DNA of 64,000 nucleotides from Phocoena phocoena (lineage: Eukaryota; Chordata; Mammalia; Artiodactyla; Phocoenidae), in contig NC_089222.1 in the NCBI RefSeq assembly GCF_963924675.1, forward strand, positions 7,632,501 to 7,696,500. The letters are read 5' to 3'. The position numbers and the translations under genes were made by a program. Shown piece by piece: positions 9,823 through 21,455 of the stretch (the stretch's first letter is position 1; every line of letters begins with the position of its first letter). Under the pieces are notes generated by a model, which was not told the DNA's origin, searched no databases, and saw only the letters and a program-made list of their open reading frames with translations.

Positions 9823-10985
9823 TATAAAATACTAAACTCAGCCTTAGGTAAATTCCTGAGGAAAAACTAGACCCCAGGGGTACAGGAATAGAAACAACCC
9901 CTCTTATATAACAATTCTGCGGTTATTTCTTGGCAATTGGAGAGGGACATGAATGTCTATAAAAGGTTATGCCATGTAGTCAACACTAATCTATGTCCTT
10001 TTGCAACACACAGTCTATTTTCTTCCTTCCGTAGTTAAAAGTTCAAATCTAATTTAAAGAGTAGGTTTTCTCCTAGAAACCCAGCCAAGGCCTGAACAGG
10101 ACTTAAACTGAAATGAGGTCTCACTTGGCATTTTAAGGCTATAATTTGACATAATTAGCCATTCTTCTTGATGTCACGTGTCATTGCATCCAGATCTTGA
10201 GTAACTGGTAAAAGAGAATTTATGAGGTTCTTCAATGTTCTAAATAGGGCAGGGGTGGGAGGGAAACAAAATGAGGAGTGAATACTAACAATGAAAACCA
10301 GAGCTTACTTTGCTCTGCTGAAATTAGCTGTGAAAATTGATTTGCCTTCTGGCCTTCTTAAACTTCTTAAAGACAACAAACCCTCAGTTTCCTTAATTTA
10401 CCTTCTTTAAGGAGAACCTTAAAATTCTTACCTACTAAGAGCTAAATGAATGGAAATCTAAGTCATTGTTTCCTTATGAAAAACCCAACCCCTGATATAA
10501 GCACACTCTTTCTCTTTCTTCCTCCTTAAGTTCTAAATCATCCATTATATGTAAAACAGGTGTACATTTAGCGTCATAAGAAAATGTGAAGTCTGGTTTT
10601 GTCACTTGGTTAATAAAGTGATGTGGGTCATGCCTCAGAATGTGAATTGAAAATTATATATATGAAATTATAATTCAGTTCATCTATTTCCCTGCTATCA
10701 AATATAGTTTTCATCTTAAGAGACAGAAATTCCTTTAAAACAAATTGTGGAATAAGAAATTGCTCTTATGGGAAATTTCAGTTCACAACAATAGCATTGG
10801 GTTTTGTGCTTACATGTTTTGCAGTTGAATGATATCTTCCAATTACACCGCATTTTAAAATTTACAAAATAGAGAGTGTTTTCCTTCTGGTGGGCTAGCA
10901 CCCTCCCAGGTGCAAGGTCAGCAAATTCCATCTCATCTCTGATGCTTCCTTCCAGTCCCCATAAGCAATCAGTCAGCTGTCAAGT
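9823..10985. other. Unassigned sequence
   Basis: Mostly unique. It contains TGATGTCACGTGTCATTG near 10168, a CRE/E-box-like core, but no supporting gene structure. No repeat family recognised. Confidence 0.35.
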
Positions 10986-10989
10986 TGTT

Positions 10990-11735
10990 AGGGGCTATAG
11001 ATTTTTAAAAAATGTATGATGACAGGTATCCATTATTATGGTATCATACAGAACATTTTCACTGCCCTAAAATTCTTCTCTGCTCTGCCTACTCATCCCT
11101 GTCTCCCCAAAACCCCTTTCAACCACCGATTTTTTATTGTCTTATGTACCACAGTCTAAGGGTAAATAACCCATTCACCAACTGAAGGACACCTTGGTTG
11201 CGTCCAAGTTTTGGTAATTATGAATAAAGCTTCTATAAACATTCTTGTGTAGTTTGTATAGACATGAGTTTTCAAGTCCTTTGGGTAAATACCAAGGTGA
11301 ACAACTGCTGGACTGAATGGTAATAGAATGTTCAGTTTTGTAAAAAACTGTCAAACCATCTTCCAAAGTGGCTGCACCATTTTGCATCCCACGGTGATGA
11401 GTGAGAATTCCCCTTGCTCCACATTCATTTGGTGTTGTCAGTGTTTTGGATTTTGGCCAATCTAATAGGTGTGTAATATTATCTCACTGTTGGTTTAATT
11501 TGCATCTCCTTGATGACATGAAGTGGAGCATCTTTTCATATGCTTATTTGCCATCTGTATATCATCTTTGGTGAGGTGTCTGTTAAGGGTTTTGGCCTAA
11601 ATTGAGTTGTGTGTTTTCTTACTGTTGTGTTTTAAGAGTTCTTTGCATATTTCAGTCCTTTATCAGTTGTGTCTTTTGCAAATATTTTCTCCCAGTCTGT
11701 GGTTTGTCTTCTCATTCTCTTGATGGTCTATAGAT
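10990..11735 (-). mobile_element. Ancient L1M ORF2 3'-region, minus strand
   Basis: Antisense L1 relic, aligned by eye with the other minus-strand L1s in the window. It has the order TTCACCAACTGAAGGACACC, GCTTCTATAAACATTC, TCCAAAGTGGCTGCACCA, TTGATGACATGAAGTGGAGC, CTTTTGCAAATATTTTCTCCC and TTGTCTTCTCATTCTCTTG. These correspond to the C-terminal ORF2 region of an older L1M subfamily. The coding frame is destroyed. Confidence 0.85.
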
Positions 11736-12002
11736 TTTGCCTCCACAATATCTGTCATTTGGGGGGCTTTTTCTTTCTAGTCCCACTGTCTTTGTTCAGC
11801 TCCTAATTTCTATCCTCTTGTATAGACAGGAATTCTGTAAAAATGGGAAACACATAATGCAGAAATATTATCTTAGAACAGCAGGACAGACTCTGATTTC
11901 TCCTCAAGATAATGAGGTGGCCTTGCTCATAGTTAAGTTTAGCTCAAGAACTGGTCTGAATTGATGAATGCAAACATCCTCTCAAACAAAAGCACCTAGA
12001 AA
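11736..12002. other. Unassigned sequence
   Basis: A short stretch between the L1M relic and a possible MER5-like element. Nothing recognised. Confidence 0.3.
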
Positions 12003-12185
12003 GTATGGTCCTCAGAACCCATGAGTTAGAATTAGACCAATACAGGATCTTAGGCAACATATCACATTGTCAGATTCTCTGGGAGGAAGGGCTCAAGAAT
12101 CTGAAGTTTTGCAAGTCCCTACCTGCCTCTCTCCATGACTCTGAAACACACTGCAATTTGAGACCCGTTCACCTAGATTGTGAGT
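12003..12185 (+). mobile_element. Possible MER5-like hAT (Charlie) element
   Basis: Diverged match to the non-autonomous hAT MER5 pattern. It has TATGGTCCTCAGAACCCATG at the head, CAGATTCTCTGGGAGGAAGGG with CAAGAATCTGAAGTTTTGCAA in the middle, and ACACTGCAATTTGAGACC at the tail. Weak; the family call could be wrong. Confidence 0.45.
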
Positions 12186-12941
12186 AATAAATTCCTCAGG
12201 AAAAGCAATGTTAGCCCCATCGTATGAGGGCAGTGGGACAGCAGTGCCAGCTTTACTCAGTGGGGCAGGCTCCTACCCAGATGGAGACTTACCTATTTAT
12301 AAACCACCCCCCACCTCAGCAGCACAGTCTTTAGGGAACCAGCAGCCAATCAAAAATCTGCCAAAGCCTAGCACATCTTCTCTTTCTTGTACATATTTTA
12401 CTTCAATAAACTTTCTGTCTTGTCGTAGCCTAAGCAATTACAAACTTAAAGCATTTCTGAGTGCTTTTCTCTTGGTTAGAAAACTGACTTATAGCTCCAT
12501 ATATCTAGAACTCAGATTTTAAAATTGATTCCTAACTGGTCTCTCTCCTTCCTGATCAACTGAACACTTGATCCAAATTTATCTTAGAAAAAAGACAAAT
12601 TAAAAGTTACATGAATGAGAAAGGAAGAAGTAAAATTCTCTTAATACACAGATGATATGTAGAAATAATATAACAACATGCATGGAAATTAAAATCACCT
12701 TTGTTATAGTGATGATTTACAGGGAGAGCAGTGATATCTAGGAGTCAGGGAAGAGATTCTGGAGATTCCATAACAGTAAAATTTTATTTCTAAAAATAAA
12801 AAAATTTTAACAATGTATAGCAAAATATAAAAAATTGCTTTGTCTGGCATTATATAATGTTTTAGAATTTATCTATATTTTGAAATAGTTTCACAATAAA
12901 AAGTGAAAAATAATTGTGTGCTTTTATATACATATTATTTT
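12186..12941. other. Unassigned sequence with a possible small L1 scrap
   Basis: No gene. Around 12615-12665, GAAAGGAAGAAGTAAAATTC and ACACAGATGATATG resemble a fragment of L1 ORF2 around the reverse-transcriptase motif C, on the + strand. The rest is AT-rich and unassigned. Confidence 0.35.
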
Positions 12942-12956
12942 TCTAAGTAGATTATT
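12942..12956. repeat. Target-site duplication, left copy
   Basis: TCTAAGTAGATTATT, identical to 19496-19510. The two copies bracket the minus-strand L1 at 12957-19495. Confidence 0.93.
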
Positions 12957-14647
12957 TTTATTAAAATACAGTTGATGTACAATACTAACAATATGTTAGT
13001 TTCAGGTGAGTTGACATTTGCATACATTGCAAAATGATATCCACGGTAAGTCTAGTAACTATCTGTCTCCATACAAAGTTATTATGGTATTAAAATAAGC
13101 CATGGTATTTATTTTATAACTAATAAACCATGACATTTATTTTATAACTAGATGTTTGCACCTCTTAATCCCCTCCACCTATTTAGCTCCTCACAGTACA
13201 AGCCTCCCCTCCTCTGTATCTATGAGTCTGCTTTCATTTTGTTCTGTTTTTTAGATTCCACATCCAAGTGAAATCATTCAATTTTTGTCTTTCTCTATCT
13301 GACTTATTTCACCTAGCATAATACTCTCTAGATCCATCCATGTTGTCAGAAACAGCAAGATTCTTTTTCTTTAATGGTAAGTAATATTTGATTGTATATA
13401 TATATCACATCTTCTTTATCCATTCATTTTTCTGACAGACACTTAGATTGCTTCCATATCTTAGCTATTGTAAATAATGGTGTAATGAACTGAGGGCTGT
13501 ATATATCTTTTCAAATTAATGTTTTTGTGTTCTTCCAGTAGACACCCAGAAGTGCAATTGCTGGATCATATAGCAGGTCTATTTTTAATTTTTTAAGGGA
13601 CTCTCATGCTCTTTTCCATAGTGGCTGCACCAATTTATAATTCCACCAAGAGTGCACAAGGGCTTGTTTCTCTCCACATTCTTGCCAACACTTATTATTT
13701 GTTGTCTTTTTGATGATAGCCATTCTGACAAGTATAAGGTGGTACCTCATTGCGGTTATGATTAGCATTTTCCTGATAATTAATGATGTTGATTATCTTT
13801 TCATACATCTTTTGGTCATCTGTATGTCTTCCTTGGAAAATGTCTACTCAGGTCCTCTGCTCATTTTTAAATCAGGTAGTTTTTTGATATTGAGTTTGGG
13901 TGAGTTATTTGTATATTTTGGATATTAATCTCTTATTGGATATGCAATTTAGAAAAGTTTTCTCTCATAAATAGGCTGCCTATTCACTTTGTTGATGGCT
14001 TCCTTTGCTGTGCAAAAGCTATTTAGTTTGATGTGGTCCCATTTGTTTTTGCTTTTGTTTCCCTTTTCCTAGGGAAACAGAGACAAAAAATGTATTGCTA
14101 AGACCAATGTCAAAAGAGTTTGCTGTCCATGATTTCTTCTTGGAATTTTATGGTTTCAGGTCATACATTGAAGTCTTTAACTCATTTTGAGTTTAGTTTT
14201 GTATATAGTGTGAGAAAGTAGTCCAGTTTGATTCTTTTGCATGTAGGTGTCTAGTTTTCCCAGCACCATTTATTGAAGAGGCTGTCTTTCCCCATTGTTA
14301 TTTTTGTTCCATTGTCATAGATTAATTGACCATATGTGCATAGAGTTATTTCTAGGCCCTCTACTCTGTTTCATTGATTTATGTGTCTGTTTTTGTGTCC
14401 GTACCACACTGTTTTGGTTACTACAGCTTTGTAGTATAGTTTAAGATCAGGGAGTGTGATACCTCCAGTGTTGTTCTTCTTTCTCAAGATTGCTTTGGTT
14501 ATTTAGAGTCTTTTGTGTTTCTATGCACACTTTAGATTTGTTCCAGTCTGTGAAAAATACCACTGGTGCTTTGATAGGCTTGCATAAATCTGTAGATTGC
14601 CTTGGGTAGTATGGTAAGTTTTAACAATATTTATTCTTCCAATCCAT

Positions 14648-14663
14648 AAATGTGATATACCTT
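14648..14663. repeat. SINE target-site duplication, left
   Basis: AAATGTGATATACCTT, matching 14982-14997 (AAATGTGTTATATCTT) at 14 of 16 positions. Confidence 0.8.
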
Positions 14664-14981
14664 GGGCTTCCCTGGTGGCGCAGTGGTTGAGAATCTGCCT
14701 GCCAATGCAGGGGACATGGGTTTGAGCCCTGGTCTGGGAAGATCCCACATGCCACGGAGCAACTATGCCCGTGAGCCACAACTACTGAGCCTGCGCATCT
14801 GGAGCCTGTGCTCTGCAACAAGAAAGGCCGCAATAGTGAGAGGTCCCCACACCATGATGAAGAGTGGCCCCTGCTTGCCGCAACTAGAGAAAGCCCTCGC
14901 ACAGAAACAAAGATGCAACACAGCCAAAAATAAATAAATAAATAAATTAATTAAAAAAATAAAATAAAAGCATCTTTTAAA
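14664..14981 (+). mobile_element. CHR-type SINE (long form), nested in L1
   Basis: tRNA-derived SINE beginning GGGCTTCCCTGGTGG, with A-box-like TGGCGCAGTGG and a B-box-like GGTTTGAGCCC. The long body includes GAGCCACAACTACTGAGCC and CCGCAACTAGAGAAAGC, followed by an AAATAAATAAAT tail. It is bracketed by a 16-bp duplication with two mismatches and sits inside the minus-strand L1 at 12957-19495, so it is younger than that L1. Open frames on both strands here are SINE artefacts. Confidence 0.93.
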
Positions 14982-16977
14982 AAATGTGTTATATCTTTTC
15001 ATTTGTTTGTGTCATCCTCAATTTTTTTCATCAAAGTCTTATAGTTTTCCGAGTACAGGTCTTTTACCTCCTTGGCTAAATTTATTTCTAGATTTTTTTT
15101 TCTTTTTGATGAATTTGTAAGTGGATTGTTTTCTTAACTTCACTTTCTGATAGTCTTTTGTTAGTACATAGAAACACAGAAGATTTCTGTATATTAATTT
15201 TGTCTCCTGCAGCTTTACTGAATTTATTTATTAGTTCTAACAGTTTTTTGGTGGCATCTTTAGGATTTTATATAGCGTTATGTCAATGGCAAACAGTGAC
15301 AATTTTACTTCTTCCTTTACAATTTTGATACCTTCTCTCTCTCTCGTTTAAGTACTGTGGCTCATACTATGTTGAAGAAAAGTGGAGAGAGTGAGCATTT
15401 TTGTCTTCTTCCTGTTCTTTGAAGAAATGCTTTCATTTTTTCACCATTGAGTATGATTTTAGCTGTCATGTATGGTCTTTATTTTTGAGGCATGTTCTTT
15501 CTATGCCCACTTTGTTGAGAGTTTTATCATAAATGGATGTTAAATTTTATGAAAAGTTTTTGTCTTCATTTATAGAGATAATCATATGATTTTTATTCAA
15601 TTTATTAATGATTGATTGGTGGATATTGAACCATCCTTGCCTCACTGGGATAAGTCCCACAATCATGGGAGATGATCCTTTCAATGTATTATTTAATTTG
15701 CTTTGCTAATATACTGTTGAGAATTTTTACATCTATTTTCATCAGTAATATTGGCCTGTAATTTTATTTTTTGTGGTGTCTTTCTCTGGTTTTATTATCA
15801 AAGAGATGCTGGCCTCTTAGAATAGGTTTGGAAGCATTCCTTCTCCTTAATTTCTTGGACTAGTGTGAGAAAGATAGGTGTTAACTCTTTTTTTTAATGC
15901 ATGACAGAATTCACCTATGAAGCTGTCTGGTCCTGAACTCCCATGTCTTTTGGGAGTTATTTTTATTGCACATTCAATTTCATTACTGATAATAGGTCAG
16001 TTTATATTTCCTATTTCTTCCTGATTCACTATTAGGAGATTGCACATTTCATGAAATTATCCATTTCTTATAGATTGTCCATTTTATTGGTGTATAATCA
16101 TTCATAGTAAACAGTTATAATCCTTTGTATTTCTGTGGTGTTGGTTGTAACATCTCTTTCATTTCTGATTTCATTGATTGGGCCCTCTCTCCTTTTTTCT
16201 TGATGAGTATGGTTAAAGGTTTATCAATTTTGTTTGTCTCTTCAAAGAACCAGCTGTTAGTTTCATTCATCTTTTCAAATTTTTGTTTCTATTTCATTTA
16301 TGCCTGCTCTGATCTTTCTGATTTCTTTCCTTCTATTAACTTTTGGTTTTATTTGTTCTTTTTCTAGTTCCTTTAGGTATAAGGTGAGATTGATATTTTT
16401 CTTGTTTCCTGAGTTAGGCTTGTAGCACTATAGACTTCTCACTTAGTACTGCTTTTGCTATGTCCAATAGATTTTGGATTGCTGTACTTCCATTTTCATT
16501 TGTCTCCAGGTATTTTTTTAATTTCCTCTTTGATTTCTTCAGTGACCCATTGGTCATTTTGTAGCATGATGTTTAACTTCTATGTTTTTGCATTTTTTGG
16601 AGTTTTTTCCTTGTAGTTGATTTCTGGTTTCATATCATCTTGGTTGAAAAGATGCTTGCTATGATTTCAACCTCCTTAAATTTATTGAGCCTTATTTCAT
16701 GGCCTAGCATGTGATCTCTCCTGGAAAATGTTTCATGTTCATTGGAAAAGAATGTGTATCCTGCTGCTTTGTGATGAAATGTACTGTATATTATTATGTT
16801 AATTCCATCTGGTCTCATGTGTCATTTGAGAGCAGTGTTTCCTTATTGATTTTCTGTCTGGATGTCCTGTTCATTGATATAAGTGGGGTGAAAAGTCCCT
16901 TTCTACTATTATATTACTCCAAATTTCTTCCTATATGTTTATGAATACTGCTTTATGTATTTAGGCACTCCTATATT

Positions 16978-16982
<5 letters not shown>

Positions 16983-17044
<62 letters not shown>
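16983..17044. repeat. (CA)n followed by (TA)n
   Basis: About 45 bp of CA repeat at 16983-17027, then a TA run to 17044, inside the endonuclease part of the L1. Confidence 0.97.
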
Positions 17045-17429
17045 CAGTTGTTATTATATCCTGTTGTTAGATTGATCTCATGATCAGTCAATAAGACTGT
17101 TCTTTGTCCCTTGGGACAGTCCTTGTTTTAAAGCCTATTTTGTCTGATATGAGTATTGCTACCCCAGTTTTTTTTTTTTTAATTTCTATTTGTGTGGAAT
17201 ACCTTTTTCCATTCCCTCACTTTCAGTCTGTGTGTGTCTTAGATCTGAAGTGAGTCTCTTGTAAGTGGCATGTATATTGGCCTTGTTTTTTGATCTATTC
17301 AGCCACTCTGTCTTTTCATTGGAGCATTTAGTTCATTTACATTTAAAGTAATTATTAATAAGTATGTACTTACTGCCATTTTGCTCATTGTTTTCAAGTT
17401 AGAGAAGTCCACTTAGAGAAGTCCCTTTA

Positions 17430-18138
17430 ACATTTCTTGTAAAACAGGTTTAGTGTTGCTGAATTCTTTTAGTTTTCCTTTGTGTGTAAAACTCTATCTC
17501 TCCTTCACATCTGAGTGATAACCTTGCTGGCTAGAGTATTCTTGGCTGTAAGGTTTTCCCTTTCATTACTTTGAATATATAGCGCCACTTCCTTCTGGCC
17601 TGCAGAGTCTCTGCTGAAATGTCAGCTGACAGTCTTATGAAATTTCTCTTTTACATAACTAGTTGCTTTTCTCTTTCTGCTTTAAGATTCTCTATCTTTA
17701 ATTTTTTGACATTTTAATTATAATGTGTCTTGGTGTGGACCCCTTTGAGTTCATCTTGTTTGGGACTCTCAGTGCTGTATGGAACTAGATTTCTGTTTTC
17801 TTCTGCAGGTTAAGGAAGTTTTCAGCTATTATTTCTTCAAATAAGTTCTCTGCCTCTTTCTCTCCATCTTCTTTTGAAACCCATATAATGCAAATGTTAG
17901 TAGACTTGATGTTGTTCCAGAGGTCTCTTAAACTATTATCATTTCTTTTCTTTCTTTTTATCTTTTTTCTGAAAAGCTTTGAATGATTTCTACTACTTTT
18001 TCCTCCAAATTGTTTTGTATCATCTAATCTACTATTGATTCCTTCTAGTGTATTTTTAATTTCAATTATTGTATCCTTCAACTCTGGTTCTTCTTTATAG
18101 TTTCTAACTCTGCTGAAATTCTCACTGTGTTCATCCAT
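17430..18138 (-). pseudogene. L1 ORF1, degenerate
   Basis: ORF1 encodes the trimeric RNA-binding protein that packages L1 RNA. The readable part, 17785-18138, begins MDEHSENFSRVRN and has a hydrophilic, coiled-coil-like N-terminal half (IIEIKNTLEGINSRLDD). It then reads into the start of the RNA-recognition domain (SLRDLWNNIKSTNICIIWV, ENLFEEIIAENFLNL). It stops at 17785-17787, well short of the usual length; decayed sequence continues to about 17430. Start uncertain. Confidence 0.8.
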
Positions 18139-19495
18139 TCTCTTCCAATTTTAATGAACATCTTTTATGACCATTACTTTGAATTTATTGAGTAGATTGC
18201 TTCTCTCAGTCATTTAGTTATTTTTCTGAAGTTTTATCTTGCTTCTTCATTTGGAACATGTCCCTCTGTCTTATCATTTTTCCCAATTATTTGCATTTAC
18301 TTCTATATGTGTTAGGTAGGTTGATTACATTTCCTGATCCTGGAGAAGTGGCCTTATGAGGAAATGTTCTATTGGGCCCAGTAGCATGCCTGTCCTTCAG
18401 TCACCAGAGGTATATACTCTAAGGTGTCCCAAATGTGTGCTGCATGCACCCTTCTGTTGGGCAGGACCAACTATTGTGGGTGGGTGGTAGGTGGGTCTGA
18501 CGGCCAGCCCAGTTGGCTACAAGGCCATGCCTTGTGCAGTGGCTATGGGCCTGCTGGATGGTGGGGTAGACCCCTTGCATGGTTGGCTGTGCAGCCGAAG
18601 TGTGTGGGGTGCAGACCTGCTGCCAGCCCACTGGTGGGTGGGGTGGGTCCCTGACTGGCTGTCTGCATGCCTCAGGTGGTGGGGGTGGACTTGGGGATGG
18701 ATCACTGCACAGCTGTGTTCATGTTCCAGGACATGGGTACTCAGGGCTGGGTCCCTGCATGGTTGTTTGTGCAGCTTGGGTGGAGGTGGAGGGTGAGATC
18801 TTGGAGCCAATGCTGACCCATTGCTGGGCAGGGCTGTGTCTCCAACACTGATAGGCTAGAGGACAGATTCCAAAATTATACTCACCTGCACTTGTGTTAT
18901 TGCAGTAGAAGGAGCTCTCAAAAATGGCTTCCACCAGTCTCTCTGTCCCCAGGGGGAGTCTCAATTGGCCCCTGCCTCTCTAGGAAGCTCTCCAACATCA
19001 GCAAGTGGGTCTGAACAGGCTCCTTTCAAACTACTGCCTCTGTGCTGGAACTCAGAGCATGTGAGATTTTGTGCATGCCCTTTAAGAACTGAGTCTCTGT
19101 TTCCTATTGATCTCTGGCTCTCCTGATCATACGTCTCTCTGGCTTTCAAAGCCGGATGTTCTGGGGGCTCCAATTCCTGGTGCAGAACACCCAGACTGGG
19201 AAGCCCAATGTGGGGCTTGGAGCCTTCACTCCTTGGAGAGAAACTGTATGATCGTGATATTTCTCTGGTTTGTGGGCTGCAACCCTGGGGTGTGGATACT
19301 GACTATACCAAGTGTCTACCCTTCCCACCCATCTCATTTTGGTTCTTTGTTATTGTCTTTAGTTGTGGACAAAGCTTCTCTTCTTGTCTTCAGGTCATTC
19401 ATATAGATAGTTGCTCTGTAAATAGTTATAATTTTGGTGTGTCCCTAGGAGAAGGTGAGCTCAGAGTCTTCCTACTCTGCCATGTTGGCCAGCTC

Positions 19496-19510
19496 TCTAA
19501 GTAGATTATT
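19496..19510. repeat. Target-site duplication, right copy
   Basis: TCTAAGTAGATTATT, identical to 12942-12956. It directly follows the L1 5' end (GCCATGTTGGCCAGCTC on the + strand). Confidence 0.93.
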
Positions 19511-19964
19511 GTTATGTTGTAAGCTTCTTAGGAAATGGATAAATTTGTGTTGAGCACCATTTTGTGATAGCCTCACACTAAGTGCTTTATATAAATTAAC
19601 TCATTTTCGGAGTCAACATTTGGCTTCTGAGGGCAAAGATTTCAGTAGAGACTGACTCTTAAGGAATTGAAGAATAACTGCCCACTCCTTAAGTGTGGGT
19701 GGCAGGTAATAACTTCCTTCCAAAGAAGAGAGTATGGAAAGGAGGATAAAAGAGTAACCTTACAGAGGAGAAACCTGACAAACAATACCCCAGCCAGGTG
19801 ATCAAGCTTAACTTCATTATAATAAGTCATGTTAATAAGAATGGCACTTTACCATCTGTGGTCTTCCTCCCCTGAGAACCCATTATTCCAGTCTAGTCAT
19901 GACAAAGGCATCAGATAAATCCAAAGTGAGGGACTTTCCACAAAATACCTGACCAGGGTTCCTC
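19511..19964. other. Unassigned sequence
   Basis: No gene or repeat recognised in this spacer between the L1 and the next SINE. Confidence 0.35.
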
Positions 19965-19979
19965 AAAAAGTGTCATCAA

Positions 19980-20184
19980 GGGCTTCCCTGGTGGCGCAGT
20001 GGTTGAGAGTCCGCCTGCCGATGCAGGGGACACGGGTTCGTGCCCTGGTCTGGGAAGATCCCACATGCCGCAGAGCGGCTAGGCCCGTGAGCCATGGCCA
20101 CTGAGCCTGCGCGTCCGGAGCCCGTGCTCCGCAACGGGAGAGACCACAGCAGTGAGAGGCCCGCATACCATAAAAAAAAAAAAA
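19980..20184 (+). mobile_element. CHR SINE (short form) with exact TSD
   Basis: Short CHR SINE. The head is GGGCTTCCCTGGTGGCGCAG, with A box TGGCGCAGTGG at 19992-20002 and B box GGTTCGTGCCC at 20035-20045. The body is GTGAGCCATGGCCACTGAGC and GCGCGTCCGGAGCCCGTGC, ending GAGGCCCGCATACCAT plus poly(A). It is flanked by the exact 15-bp duplication AAAAAGTGTCATCAA at 19965-19979 and 20185-20199. It keeps CpG sites, which suggests a fairly recent insertion. It derives from tRNA but is not a tRNA gene. Confidence 0.97.
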
Positions 20185-20199
20185 AAAAAGTGTCATCAA

Positions 20200-21455
20200 A
20201 AATAAAGAGAGTCCAAAAATCTGTCCCAGAATAGAGAAGTTGTAGGGAACATAATGACTAAGAGTAATGTGATATCCTGGGACAGAAAATAAAAACGTTA
20301 GGTAAAGCTAAAAATGTCCTAGAAAAGTATAGACTTTAGTTAATAACAGTGCCTCAGTATTTGTTCCTTAGTGGTGACAAATGAATGCTACTAGAGTAAG
20401 GTGTTAACAGTGGGGGAACTGGATGTGAAGTATTTGACTATTACTTTTGTCATTTTTCTGTAAATCTAAAGTCATTCTAAAAATTTAAAGCTTCTCTTTA
20501 AAAAGTAGGGAGTAAAAGATACACAAAAAAGTAAACATGCAACTTATAACTGTTGAGTAAACGAACAAATGAATGAATGAATAGAAGAGCAAATTAGTGA
20601 ATAGTGGCCAGAGCCAAATTTTAGCTAATGTCGTCAGTAGTTTAAAATCATTTTGTGATCAATTTTGTGGCAAATAAACAGAAACACTTCTGCTTCTTTA
20701 ACTGAGTTTTGGGAGCTTTAACTAAACAATGGAATAAAAAAAAATAACTCCTGAGTTTTAAAGATTTCTGCTTATTTTTTCAAGGTGTGATATTAGCTGA
20801 ATATTTATATCTATGTCAACACAGAGTTTCAGTGATACATAAATACATGGGTAATGTATATCTTGTATATGCAAATTTTGAAGGTTTTTATAAAAGTGAA
20901 ACAGAATTTAAAGTTAGAAAAGGAACTCAACGTTGTTGAAGAAGTTAGAACAATACTCTTTATGAGAGAGGGATTTGATTGTCTTCCATGTGCACATCTG
21001 TTCACATATAAGGACCACACAGACTAATCACAAGCATCACTTTTATTTTTGACACTGCCAGAGCCTACAGAGAAGCCACAGAAATACTATTTGCCCTTCC
21101 CATGCCCTATCTGTCAATTGGATGTGGTAGTCATTTCTACTTGCTATACTAAGAGGTTGTAGTTTAATTTCTTAAAAACTGCTTGAGAGATATTTTAAGA
21201 TGGTTGATTCAAAGCCTGAGTGTGCAGTCAGTTTCCAAAGGCAGACTCAAATCAGCTGTTCCAATTGTGAAGGATACTGAAATCCTTTACTATTCTCTGC
21301 ATCTCCTTCATAACAGATTCCAATAAATGTTAAGTTTTTCTTTATTTTAATTATAAAATTAATCTGTGCTCAAGTGTCATCTCTCTCTTCGTACTCACAT
21401 TGCAACCTCCATTAGCCTGGGTCTTCCTCTCACCTGGTACCATTATTAAAGTCCC
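20200..21455. other. Mostly unassigned; L1M tail near 20330-20500
   Basis: The part at about 20330-20500 (ATAGACTTTAGTTAATAACA, GTTAACAGTGGGGGAACTGG, TTTCTGTAAATCTAAAG) resembles an ancient L1M 3' terminus. A related sequence occurs at 30560-30735. A short (TGAA)n lies at 20569-20583. The remainder shows no gene. Confidence 0.45.

Larger units (their letters stand above)
13330..17390 (-). pseudogene. L1 ORF2, inactive
   Basis: Remains of the endonuclease/reverse-transcriptase ORF2 (limits approximate). The endonuclease part is recognisable at 16630-16818 (ETFSRRDHMLGHE, in place of the usual FSRIDHxLGHK). The SDH catalytic triplet that should follow reads STK. The reverse-transcriptase motif C, normally F/YADD, reads FAID at 15282-15293, so the first catalytic aspartate codon is lost. 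Many stops and frameshifts follow. The CHR SINE at 14664-14981 lies in the C-terminal half. It cannot encode an active enzyme. Confidence 0.85.
12957..19495 (-). mobile_element. Full-length L1, minus strand, with nested SINE
   Basis: A complete L1 insertion read on the minus strand. The 5'UTR runs from 19495 to about 18300 and includes the GC-rich block at 18420-18850. ORF1 is at about 18140-17430, ORF2 at about 17390-13330, and the 3'UTR runs to a T-rich tail equivalent at 12957. The ends are set by an exact 15-bp target-site duplication (12942-12956 and 19496-19510). It is interrupted by a CHR SINE at 14664-14981 and a (CA)n(TA)n tract at 16983-17044. Without the SINE it is about 6.2 kb, close to full length. 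Both ORFs are heavily mutated. Confidence 0.95.

Noticed and set aside
18420..18964. Several overlapping open frames on both strands, some of about 100 codons
   Set aside because: They fall in the GC-rich 5'UTR of the minus-strand L1. GC-rich DNA has few stops; all frames are open together, which is not coding behaviour.
19980..20060. tRNA-like head with A and B boxes
   Set aside because: It is the tRNA-derived head of a SINE. It does not fold as a cloverleaf with a mature 3' end and anticodon arm, so it is not called as a tRNA gene. The same applies to the other SINEs.
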